A stretch of DNA of 64,000 nucleotides from Plotosus lineatus (Eukaryota; Chordata; Actinopteri; Siluriformes; Plotosidae): contig CM045735.1 in the NCBI GenBank assembly GCA_024760905.1, forward strand, positions 27,383,249 through 27,447,248, given 5' to 3'. Below, in pieces: positions 35,346-45,204 of the stretch. The translations under genes were made by a program, and so were the position numbers. A model generated the notes under the pieces. The model worked only from the letters and a program-made list of their open reading frames with translations, searched no databases and was not told where the DNA came from. Each line of letters starts with the position of its first letter. Within the stretch, counting starts at the first letter, position 1.

Positions 35346-37664
35346 TCAAGTGTTTTGGACTCGACAGGGGAAACAGTAGCAATACTTTGTTTGACCTGTC
35401 AAAATAGGGCTTAAGTTGACATGAAACACACGTTTTTGCTTTCTGCGATCTAGAGTCTGAACAATGTAATTAGTTTCACTGACTTTCTTATCAATTATGT
35501 AAGGTCCATGATATCTAGCTCTCAAGGGTTGACCAGGAATGGGCAATAACACCAAAACTGTCACCAGGATTGAAATTTTGAGATTTTGCATTTTTGTCAT
35601 AATTTGTCTTCATTTTGTCCTGTGACATTTTCAAATTTTCTCTGGCAACTTCGGTGGCTCAGACAAGTCAATTCCGAAATGTCAACACATATTCCAACAA
35701 GTTCAAATCTGATTGGTCTTGAAGCCATAACTCTCTTAACTGCTTGAGCGGTCCCCTAACGTTATGACCAAAGACTAACTCAAAGGGACTGAACCCTAAA
35801 GACTCTTGAATGGACTCCCTCACTGCAAACAACATCAAATGGATGCCTTCATCCCACTCTTTCTCAGTTTCAAAGCAGTAAGTTCTGATCATATTCTTAA
35901 CAGTCTGATAAAACCTTTCCAAAGCACCTTGCGACTCTGGGTGATAAGCACAGGACTTAACCTGCCTAATTCCCAACTCATACATGACCTGTTGAAACAC
36001 ACCCGACATGAAATTAGACCCTTGATCAGACTGAACTACTTTAGGCAAACCAACCATTGTGAAGAACTTAACCAAAGCCTTAATGATGACAGGACTACAG
36101 TGGGCCCTCGATATTCGCGGGGGTTCAGTTCCGGCCCCTCACACGAATGAAGATAATCCACGAGTTCTGTACCCGGAAGTAAAACCCCATGTATCACGTT
36201 ACATACGCGAATCAGCAGCCGGAAGTAAAATACTATGTAGCTATTACATGCGCTAAAATATGCTTCTTAAACACATTCTATAGACAGTCTTACTCATTAA
36301 TTCAGCATTAATGTTGTAAAACTTATTTATTGATAATAAAATATAAACATTATACAGCATACATATAAAAACACCTTTAGATGCATTCTCTTTGAAAAAC
36401 ATACAGCACTGTACTTTTCAAAAATGCCCACTAGAGGAACGTATTGCATTAGGCATGAGATGACTGAATTCAGGTATTAACTGCATTAAGTCCGAGCAGC
36501 TCAGCCACACTCCTCAGTCGAAGCGAGTTTTAGAGTGAGAAAGTTAGAGAGCGTTACAAACCAAAGAAGCGGTGATGTGATGTGAGTTAATCCTCTGGCG
36601 CAGAGGTGAGCATGCTTTTTTTATTGGGAGTAAATGAGAATAGTGAATTCAGGTGTGTGCTACCGAGCAGCTCAGCCAGGCCCTCAGCCGAAGCGGAAAC
36701 AGTTAGTTTGAGGCACAGCGCCAACATCAAAGTCCCCCAAAACACAGACCATAACAAAAAGGACATAAAAGAACAAGAAATGTAATAAATTGGATAAACA
36801 AAACAAAATGAGTAACATGCTCCACCATAGTAAATGAAATCTAACACACAAACATGTTAAACATTACCTTAGGTCATGTACTGGAATAATAATTGAAAAA
36901 GACTTTAATAGTGGAGTGTTTTTACAACAGTTCAGATGATTATTCCTCTTCAGGCACTTCAGAGGAAACTGTCGTTTCTTCCAGAGAAAGTCTTATTTCT
37001 TCAGAAGAGACATCCAACCTCATTACCTTTTTCTGGTGCTTAGCAGGCGTTTGAGTGACATCACAGAACTTACCTGGTAATTAAAACACACTAAAACAAG
37101 GCTCATTGACAACTTGTGCTCGAATGAGGAAAAAGGGGCGTTACATCATATCAACCAATCAGCAGGAAGGAGGACAGCCATTGGCTAAATTTGAGTCACG
37201 TGCGAGTTGCTCAGCAGTCTGCGAATATTCAAACTGTGAGTGCAAAACCGCGAATAGTCAAGGGCCTACTGTATTGATTTTCCTCAACGAAACAGCCTCA
37301 GGGAACCTGGTTGAAGCACACATAATTGTTAACAGGTACTGATTACCTGACTTGGTTTTGGGCAATGGACCAACACAATCAATGATAACCCAAGTAAATG
37401 GCTCTTCAAATGCAGGAATGGGCTTTAACGGGGCAGGAGGGATTTTCTGATTGGGCTTACCTGCCACCTGACAAGCATGACTTGTCCTACAAAACTGTGA
37501 TACATCCTGACGTAACTAGGCCAGAAAAAATGAGCTAAAATCCTATCACATGTTTTGTTGACACCTAAATGAACTGCTAAAGGAGTATCATGAGCCAAAC
37601 TAATCACATGCTGATGGAACCTTTGGGGAAACCACAATTTGGTGAACAACTTTCCACTCATCAT
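35346..37664 (-). pseudogene. Gmr1-like integrase, interrupted by a Tigger-like element
   Basis: The H2C2 zinc-binding region lies at 37664-37500 (HQHVISLAHDT, HLGVNKTCDRILAHFFWP). The catalytic core begins FTWVIIDCVGPLPKT at about 37400 and is cut at TRFPEAVSLRKIN. It resumes beyond the insertion with FTMVGLPKVVQSDQGSNF and HPESQGALERF: the D, D and E residues are present, with 35 residues between the second Asp and the Glu. A GPY/F-type C-terminal module (RYHGPYIIDKKV) follows at about 35520-35400. It would insert retroelement cDNA into the genome. Frameshifts lie near 37465 and 35660. Confidence 0.88.
36098..37271. mobile_element. Tigger/pogo-like TA element, copy 2, inside integrase
   Basis: CAGTGGGCCCTCGATATTCG and GAATAGTCAAGGGCCTACTG are flanked by TA (36096-36097 and 37272-37273). 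Excising it rejoins the integrase reading. No ORF of its own. Confidence 0.93.
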
Positions 37665-37699
37665 CAGCCGGCTCCTCTGGAGGTGTCCATTTCCTCATT

Positions 37700-38173
37700 A
37701 AAACACCATTTTGGTTATAGTAACAAACAGGAACCGTATCCGCCTCACTAGGAGAAAACACTCCAAGGGCAAGTGATTGAATTTCCAGATCCTCACCCTG
37801 AGCTGTGAACGTGAAAGTACTGGGTCTGAACCTGAAAATTCAGCTGCACTGCTTGAAGAATTACCCGGACCTGACAAAAGGGAATCCTGTAACGAATGAT
37901 CCATGAAAGAACCAGCAAGAGTGTCATAGCAATCATTCTCACCAGAAAGCTCTTGCGAGACTTTGTTAGCCATAGAACGAGTCACAGCACATGATGGGAA
38001 ATACCAGGAATTTCTTCTTGAAGGAATTCAGTGTTGACAGAAGTGCTTGGTTCAACGCTAACCCAAGGAACATCCGAAACCTTAGCCCCTGCTAAATCAT
38101 TACCAATAAGCAAGTCAACGCCTGGAACGGGAAGAGTTTCCTTAACACCAACCTTCACTAAGCCAGACACCAA
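37700..38173 (-). pseudogene. Gmr1-like region between protease and integrase
   Basis: The minus-strand frames VPGVDLLIGNDLAGAKVSD and MTRSMANKVSQEL follow the protease. LLIGNDLAG resembles the C-terminal hydrophobic part of retroelement proteases (LLGxDW/L type). The rest is a linker without recognised domain. Confidence 0.6.
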
Positions 38174-38246
38174 ATCAGACTACAGATGAACAAAATGGAG
38201 AGGTACCCCTATAACGCCACCAATACTCTCTAATAAAAAATTCGAG

Positions 38247-38590
38247 TTAGCAGATGACACTTCCGAAAAAGGCCCCTTCGAGCATAAGAGATTGGAGAGC
38301 ACCCGTGTCCCTCAGGATAGTAATGGGTCGTAATGTGGACTTATCACCCTGAAGTGAAACAAAACCTTTGGAGATAAAAGGCAAGTACTCCTCCCAAACC
38401 ACAGCAGACGTGGATGACTGAATCTTAGAAACAAGCTGCTCCTCAGGCTTAACAGCTTCAGAAATAGGCTGGGACTTGACATTCACAAAAGCATCAGGTG
38501 AGGACTGTGACTGATGTTTAAACTGTAGTTTGCGACACTCTAAAAGTAAATGACCCGGCTTACGACAATAACGACAAGTGACATTTGGTG
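38247..38590 (-). pseudogene. Gmr1-like gag zinc knuckle and protease
   Basis: Around 38580-38537 the minus strand encodes a CCHC knuckle, CRYCRKPGHLLLEC (C-x2-C-x4-H-x4-C), in a different frame from the capsid. Further on, TILRDTGALQSLML carries the Asp-Thr-Gly of a retroviral-type aspartic protease, preceded by FISKGFVSLQG. A frameshift lies between knuckle and capsid. Confidence 0.75.
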
Positions 38591-39217
38591 AAAAACCTGA
38601 ATCCTGTTTGGAATCAACGGAATTTTTTGAACTAAAGGACTTGCCAAGCGCTGAGATGTCACGGACCTATCTTGACCTGAACTACTGGACTGACCTGACC
38701 TGAAATTGCCCAATTTACCTGACCTAAAGTTACTCTGACCAGAGTAACCACTAGGTCTGAACTCATGTTTATGAGTAACCGAGTAGTTATCAGCCAGAAC
38801 TACAACCTGTTGTAGCTGATCTACTTTCTGCTCATCTGAGTATGTCCTAATATCAGCATGCACACACTGCTTAAATTGTTCTAAAAGTACAAGCCGTCTC
38901 AAATTATCAAAACTTTTATCAACCTTTCTTGACAAACACCACCTATCAAACAATGTTTCCTTTTCTCGGGCAAACTCCACATAAGTTTCCTCTGGCTGTT
39001 TCTGAAACTGCCTGAATTTCTGCCTATAAGCCTCAGGAACCAGCATTTTTGACCTGCTCATACTTTGAACTCTGTTCAACACTCAAAGCTAAATAAACTT
39101 CCTGAGCCCTACCTTTCAACACACTTTGTAATAACACAGTCCAATGTTCTTTTGGCCATTTCAAATTGGTTGCCACTTTTTTCAAAATGTAAAAAGAAAT
39201 TGTCAACATCTTTCTCA

Positions 39218-40483
39218 TAGGGGTGTCATCGAAAACCTATTATTGGTATCGATATATTGATTAAAATAAATTCCGATGTATCAATAGATTGGAATATTAC
39301 TGTTCTGTTCCATAAATGCATTAAATAGAACATACTAAGATATATTACAGTAATATATAGGGAGGTTGCATAATTGGCCTTGTTTTAGTGACATTTTCCA
39401 TAACTGTTTCCCCTATTCTTCATTAATTTCCTTATTTATTAATTCGATGAATTTTTTTTTACGCGATGCACTGAAGCCGCATTCATTGAACCTTTCGGAG
39501 GTTCGAGTCTGACACTCCACAAGGTTGTCACTGTCCCCCCAGTGCAGCTAACTGGGTTATCAAAGGCGGGCCATGTCTGTCACTGTCTATGGTGAGAGGC
39601 ATGTAAAAGAACCATTGCTGACTTTCGTAAAGAGTAGGCTGCAAAGTCGTCAGCGTGTTTCTGTCCCTTGCTAAAAGGGTTGTGACAGGAAGGGCATCCG
39701 ACGTAAAAACCTCTGCCAAATCAAACGTGCGAATCAGATGATTCGCTGTGGCGACTCCCGAGTGAAAGGGAAAAAGCCGAAAGGAAGACAGACAGACTAA
39801 GATATATTACAGTAGTTTGTATAATGCATTGAATATTTTATAATAAAGTGACCAATTACGAAAGCCAAATCTGAAATAAAAGGCAGGAAATAGTTTCCGT
39901 TTTTAACAAATCTATAAATACTTGTTTACTAGTTAATTTCAAGTTTTCAAGTTGTTTCTATTCTACAAACACTTGTCAATTGAAAAGTTTAAGAGATATG
40001 CATTTTTACAATTCATAATTGTGATGCAAGAAGATGGACATATCTGCATTATCCGGTGATAAGTGTCTCTTCTTGTTCAAAATGTTCCCTGCTGTTGAGA
40101 ACACACTCTGAAGGCACACTAGAAGCAGGGATGTACCATTTACCATACAGAGAGGCGGGACGTACCATTTCCTAGGGGTGTCATTGAAAATGCCATTTAC
40201 TGTACTACAGACACTGTTATGAACACAGGAAGCTTGGACTAACACTCGGCATTACGCTAAGCTGGTTTTTGACTGAAACTATATAACGTGTTTTCGTACA
40301 TTATTTTATTTATTAAAAGATACGGTTTGCTTGAGTGTTATTTAAATTAAAACAGCTTTGTATGAAATTTAACATAAGGTAAATTTTATACAACGTTAGA
40401 AGTATCAATATCCCTTTTATAGGTATCCATTATAGATTGACATAATTATATCGGCGATATTCCGATTGTCAATGACATCCCTA
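39218..40483 (-). mobile_element. hAT-superfamily element relic in gag
   Basis: TAGGGGTGTCAT at 39218 and ATGACATCCCTA ending at 40483 are inverted ends. An exact 8-bp duplication CTTTCTCA (39210-39217 and 40484-40491) is diagnostic of hAT. On the minus strand at 40130-40010 a short frame reads CLQSVFSTAGNILNKKRHLS then PDNADMSIFLHHN, the C-terminal dimerisation motif of hAT transposases. The rest of the transposase is deleted. A second fragment lies at 53169-53389. Confidence 0.92.
39353..39795 (+). mobile_element. chimeric SINE with DNA-transposon insert in its head, nested in hAT
   Basis: It is flanked by a perfect 19-bp duplication (39334-39352 and 39796-39814). The 5' part (39357-39487) matches the interior of the 14907-15398 MITE, followed by the B-box GGTTCGAGTCT and the standard SINE body and RTE-type tail. 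The same fusion occurs at 52240-52660. Confidence 0.88.
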
Positions 40484-40858
40484 CTTTCTCATTGAATGGA
40501 GGTACTAATCTGACATGTTTGGTAACATCAAAATAGTGACTGTCTTGAGAACTCTCAACTACCTTGGAATTCTGTTCTAATTTTAGCCTTTCTAATTCAA
40601 GTTCTTTATCTTTTTCAATTTCTTTGGCCATTATTTCCTTCTTGATTTCATATTTTCTCAATTCTTTTTCTTTTTCAATTTCTTTTTCTCTCAGTTCTTT
40701 TTAATTTCTAACTTTATTAGTTCCAAACTGTTCGATTTTTCTTCTTTAACTAAAGCCAAAACATCCTCCTCAAAAATTTCATCCTCAATAAAATGGGTCA
40801 AAACCATTCTCAATATCTGAAATTTCCTCATAGCAGTTTTAGCTTCCAGGCCGAAATG

Positions 40859-41116
40859 TCTTCCTTTTGGCTTTTTCCCTTTTACTCGGGAGTCACCACA
40901 GCGAATCATCTGATTCGCACGTTTGATTTGGCAGATGTTTTTTTTTTACGTCAGATGCCCTTCCTGTCACAACCCTTTTAGCAAGGGACAGAAACACGCT
41001 GACGACTTTGCAGCCTACTCTTTACGAATGTCAGCAATGGTTCTTTTACATGCCTCTCACCATAGACAGTGAGAGACATGGCCCGCCTTTGATAACCCAG
41101 TTAGCTGCACTGGGGG
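40859..41116 (-). mobile_element. tRNA-derived SINE (RTE-type tail), headless, in gag
   Basis: Body and tail only. The short duplication GAAATG (40853-40858 and 41117-41122) flanks it. Removing it and one repeat copy rejoins the gag frame as LAKHFGLEA. Confidence 0.85.
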
Positions 41117-41189
41117 GAAATGCTTCGCCAAATTCAACAGATCTGATTTGCGAAGGGCACATACAGATTCTGGTGTGAAATCTTTCAAA

Positions 41190-41501
41190 AAGCTTAAGGA
41201 AAAAGGGGGGAAAAGGCCTTGTCGCTATTTCAGCTTCTCGAGAAATCCCGACACGGTATCAGCATGCTCGGCCAGTATCCGGCATTCACTTCCAGGAAGG
41301 TAACCCTCAATTCAGTCCTTACCTAGCCTAATTATAAGGTTCCACAAGGTTCGGTTCAAACCTAGTGCATACGTAACCACAATTTTTTACAATGTTTTGA
41401 TAAGTTTAGGTTGCCATACAATGCCTAATCTATACAATCTATATCAACTCAAATGTCTGCCGGCAAAGTACAACATTAACAAACAACAGGTATACATCAC
41501 A
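41190..41501 (-). repeat. 5' LTR remnant of the Gmr1-like element
   Basis: It matches 28760-28899 plus 31993-32164 of the 3' LTR but lacks about 370 bp corresponding to 28390-28760. Gag coding begins almost at once at 41190. The primer-binding site and leader are therefore missing, and the copy could not be reverse transcribed normally. Confidence 0.82.
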
Positions 41502-41505
41502 ATAT

Positions 41506-43000
41506 AAAGAAGTGCAGAAAATGATAGCCTGCTCAGCTAAAATGATCACAAATGCTTTAAAATGGCAATCAAAACTTGAAAGATGTGAAAAGCGAAAAAA
41601 TGCCATTAAAATTAATCGGAGAATAGCCAAAATGACACGGACTCAGCAAACAATCAGCTCCAGGAAAGATAAGAGAAGGTCTAAAGATACCTTACCTGTG
41701 AGTACTGCAACAACTAGAAGGTGCCTATGTGAAGCCAAGCGATCTGCAAAAAGCCCCCAGAAAGTCCCACTGTTGGGGGGGGGGGGGGGGGGGGACTGAA
41801 GAGGATATAATTTGCACGTTGACTGGCCTAAAGAGAAATGCCCACAACATTTTGTGGACTAATGAAAATAAGATTGGGGTTTTTTAGGTCTAGAAGGTTA
41901 GAATGTGTAGTGTTTATGTGTATAGAAATAAGTTATTATAAGGATTTTCAGCTTTATTCGCTTTTTAAATACATATTACCCAATTTTCCGAACTACAAGT
42001 CTTTTTTCATACTTTGACTGAAGGTGCGACTTGTACTCCAGAGCAACTTACAAGTGAAATTATTACATATAATTGTGTTCATCATAATAATAATGAAAAA
42101 ATAAAAAAACTACTCTGGGTGTGAGCACCAATTAGAGTTCACTGTGGGGGGGATTGATCTCACCAAACTCGATTGCAAATGACGAACTGCAATTTATGCG
42201 TGTACATGTCCATACAGCCATTCAGTGGATTTCCTCATGACACACCAAGGTCTTGACATGTATCCTTGAGAAAGTCACTTCGGGTGACAAAAACCACTCC
42301 TGAGGAGATGCAGCCTAAACAAAATGGACAATCGTCCCGAGATCCTTCGTGGAGCCACTCGTGAGTTGTCCTAACAAATATCCAGGATAGCAAAGCAAAA
42401 AGTCCTCGCCTGAGTGAAGGACAGTTCAGCCGTGGAATTCACCAAGAACCCTTACAGATTTGAAATGCTGCTCCTTCTCCTCAGTCCTTGATAGCTATCT
42501 CCCCAAAACCAAGTGGTCCTGGTTTCCCCCAACAAGTTGTTTTCTCTCGGGTACAAGCCTGAACAAGCCCAGGCAAGCCCAGACAAGCCCCTGACATGTC
42601 TGTGCTGCTCCTCCCCTCCGTTGGATTGCGCAACTCCAGTCCTTTCCATTGTTTTCTATAGGATGCAGCACTCCCCTGTGATTTCGCAACACCCCAAAGC
42701 ATTGTACAATACCACCAGTACACGTGCACCCAGGTCTCATACCACTACTACCTTAAAGTACATGTGTCCTTAAACATATTGCATCTATGTGTGAAACTAT
42801 CAGTAGCCTTGACTCACCAATGTGTACCAGTGAGTACATACAGGAAACATATATTATATAAGTATTTTAGCAACGATACGCAGGACCCCCAATTTAGACT
42901 AAATGACCACCTTTTATATTACACATAGTTAAGACACTTATTAAAGCCTCCCACTATGACTCTACCCTAGTGTATAACACAAATGTTTATGCAAGGTTAA
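41506..43000. other. intergenic stretch with minor repeat traces
   Basis: It contains a 20-G run (41775-41794) and, at about 41975-42060, a dispersed-repeat end (TTTTCCGAACTACAAGTC...GCGACTTGTACTCC). No gene was recognised. The small ORF at 41512-41799 is Lys/Arg-rich without a known domain. Confidence 0.45.
41775..41794. repeat. poly-G tract, 20 G
   Basis: The longest homopolymer of the window, unstable and potentially G-quadruplex forming. Confidence 0.95.
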
Positions 43001-43533
43001 AAGCCTGAGTCAAAAAATAAAGTTGCAATGAGCACACTCGAAAAACTAGTTAGAACTCTGTGACGAACAATGGGTCGAAGGCACACAAAAAGCATCATGG
43101 GTATTATGGAGATGCAGCTCCATAATGGTCGATGGGAGGGAGCTGCGTCAGGAGTATTATGGAAATACAGCTCCATAATAGCCAATAGGAGGGAGCTGCA
43201 TCATGGGTATTATGGAGATACAGTTCCATAATAGCCAATGGGAGGGAGCTGCTTCATGGGTATTATGGAGATGCAGCTCCATAATAGCCAATGGGAGGGA
43301 GCTGCGTCATGGGTATTATGGAGATGCAGCTCCCTCCTAGCCAATGGGAGGCCAGCGGGGCGGGATCTTGGGAGAAAGCCAATGGGTGAGAAACTCGTGC
43401 ATTGTTTGAATTTTTGAGATGGTGCGTTTTGTAAAGTGAATTTTTTTTGTATCCGAGATAGAAATTTTAGGTAAATGCGTTCCGTAACCTGGATTTTTCT
43501 TTGTTGGGTCTTTTGTAAGGTGAGGTACCACTG
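43001..43533. mobile_element. MITE relic (GGTACCACTG end) carrying a minisatellite
   Basis: The right terminus GTAAGGTGAGGTACCACTG precedes TA at 43534. The left part matches in reverse the interior of the 26446-27295 element (GACTCAGGCTTTTAACCTT). The left terminus is missing. Confidence 0.7.
43092..43356. repeat. 53-bp minisatellite, five units
   Basis: Units start at 43092, 43145, 43198, 43251 and 43304, all 53 bp. Most contain the inverted repeat ATTATGGAG/CTCCATAAT (6-nt spacer) and a CCAAT-type block (GCCAATGGGAGGGAGCT). Confidence 0.93.
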
Positions 43534-43674
43534 TATATGCATACGCAGTCTAGTGTAGTTACCTTGGTTATCCGTTGTGCTCTTTTTGTAATTACTCGTA
43601 AACAGAGTTGCTAAATTAATGTTCATTGTTCATCAACATTTGATAAAGATCTTATTTTATATGTACACAATGGT

Positions 43675-44750
43675 TGCAGTTTGCCTACAGGCCCAACATC
43701 GGGGTAGAAGACGCCGTCATCTACCTTCTGCAGCGGGCACTCACCCACCTGGAGATCGCTGGCAGCGCTGTAAGGGTCATGATCTTTGACTTCTCCAGCG
43801 CCTTCAACACCATCAGGCCAGCGCTTCTGCGGGGGAAGCTGGAGGACGTGGGAGTGGATGGGCATCTTGCTGCCTGGATTATCGACTACCTTACTAACCA
43901 TCCACAGTACGTGCGGCTGCGCGGCTGTAAGTCAAAGGTGGCAGTCTGCAGCACGGGGGCACCGCAGGGCACCGTCCTCTCACCCTTCCTTTTCAACATT
44001 TATACCTCGGACTTCAGCTATAGCACAGACAACTGCCACCTCCAGAAGTTCTCGGACGACTCTGCCATCGTGGGCCGTGTCAGAGAGGAACGAGCTGGAG
44101 TACCGGTCGGTCATCGTTGACTTCGTGGACTGGTGTGAGCGCAACCACTTGTGCTTGAACACTAGGAAGATGAAGGAGATGGTGGTCGACTTCAGAAGAA
44201 GCTCTCTAACACACACACACACACACACTCACTAGTGAACGTCCAGGGACAGGACATTGAGATAGTGAACAGTTTCAAATACCTGGGCGTTCACCTTAAC
44301 AATAAACTGGACTGGTCCCACAACACCAACGCCCTGTACAAGAAGGGCCAGAGTCGCCTCCACCTTCTGAGGAGACTCAAGTCCTTCGGAGTATGCAGAC
44401 CTCTGCTCAGGACATTTTATGACTCTGTGGTAGCCTCTGCAATCCTCTACACTGCCATCTGCTGGGCCCCGGGCAGCACAGAGCGGGACAGAAAGAGACT
44501 GAACAAGCTGGTCAGGAGGGCCAGCTCTGTCCTCGGCTGCCCACTGGACTCTGTGGAGGAGGTGAGTGAGAGGAGGATGGTAGCAAAGCTCACATCCATC
44601 ATGGTCAACAGCTCTCACCCACTGCACCAGACTGTAGAGAAGCTGAGTAGCTCCTTCAGTGGACGACTGAGACATCCTCAGTGCAGGAAGGAGCGCTACT
44701 GCAGGTCGTTCATTCCCACCGCTGTTAGACTGTACAACGCCACTTTGTAA
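43675..44750 (+). pseudogene. Rex1 reverse transcriptase, two frameshifts
   Basis: The frame from 43675 covers the fingers and palm: FAYRPNIGVEDAVIY, VMIFDFSSAFNTI, TGAPQGTVLSPFLF and LQKFSDDSAIVG. A small deletion near 44085 shifts frame to ELEYRSVIVDFVDWCERNHL. The (CA)n run at 44210-44228 shifts it again to IEIVNSFKYLGVHLNNKLDW. The C-terminus ends with TAA at about 44750. The catalytic FSDD box is intact. Confidence 0.87.
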
Positions 44751-45101
44751 CTGTCTGTGAAAATACCGGTTATGTGCAATAAAAACCCCGCTCAGTTTAA
44801 TCAGCCACATCTACCCCACTGACTGTGAACCATATCAACCCATCTACTCTGCCCTCAGATACATATACACTTGAATATAGGCCCGTCTACAAAGTCGTTC
44901 CCTTCTTTTCTTTTCTTTTTTATTAATTTATACTATTTATGTATCTATTTATTTATTTACTTATATAATATATATGTATGTGTGTATGTTTGTATTTGTA
45001 TCTATTTTTGCACCCCCCTACTGATGGTACCTCAAGAGCCTGTAACAGTGAATTTCTCCATTGTGAGATTAATAAAGCTGTATCTTATCTTATCTTATCT
45101 T
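43675..45101 (+). mobile_element. Rex1 LINE copy B, 5' truncated
   Basis: It starts within the reverse transcriptase at FAYRPNIGVEDAVIYLLQ and runs to a (TATCT)n tail at 45080-45101. It is a close relative of copy A and carries the same internal (CA)n. Confidence 0.9.
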
Positions 45102-45204
45102 GTTCCAAAAGTAATGCAAAAGTTGGCATAGCATTTTTATGATTTGACACAAGTCATTCAAATTATACATATTTGTAGAACAACTCTTCCCTCATCATAA
45201 CTCT

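Larger units (their letters stand above)
38540..41192 (-). pseudogene. Gmr1-like gag with SCAN-like capsid, interrupted twice
   Basis: The N-terminal part (41185-40490) reads KDFTPES, ALRKSDLLNLAKHFGLEA and MRKFQILRMVLTHFIEDE, then a charged Glu/Lys-rich coil and FDVTKHVRLVPPFNEK. The capsid resumes after the hAT element (39210-38760): NLKWPKEHWTVLLQSVLKG, AYRQKFRQFQKQPEETYVEF and LRRLVLLEQFKQCVHADI. This pattern resembles the SCAN dimerisation domain, which is held to derive from Gmr1-like capsids. A SINE (40859-41116) and a hAT (39218-40483) interrupt it cleanly. No initiating ATG is visible because the leader is deleted at about 41190. Confidence 0.8.
28390..41501 (-). mobile_element. Gmr1-like Ty3/Gypsy LTR retrotransposon with six nested insertions
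   Basis: The minus-strand element starts with TGTGATGTA at 41501 and ends ...CCGTAACA at 28390. It is flanked by a 4-bp duplication ATAT (28386-28389 and 41502-41505). Parts in transcription order: 5' LTR remnant, gag (capsid then CCHC), protease, integrase, reverse transcriptase, RNase H, polypurine tract, 3' LTR. Integrase upstream of reverse transcriptase is the order described for Gmr1 of Atlantic cod and unlike typical Gypsy elements. Nested inside are an RTE LINE (28900-31992), a Tc1 (32165-33702), a Tigger-like element (36098-37271), a hAT (39218-40483, with its own SINE) and a SINE (40859-41116). The coding parts are broken. Confidence 0.85.

Noticed and set aside
28390..41501. Endogenous retrovirus with env
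   Set aside because: No envelope-like ORF, signal peptide or transmembrane segment lies between RNase H (33853) and the polypurine tract (33723). It is an LTR retrotransposon of the Ty3/Gypsy group.
43092..43356. Possible CRISPR array (regular 53-bp repeats)
   Set aside because: The units are contiguous with no unique spacers and lie in a vertebrate MITE. It is a minisatellite.
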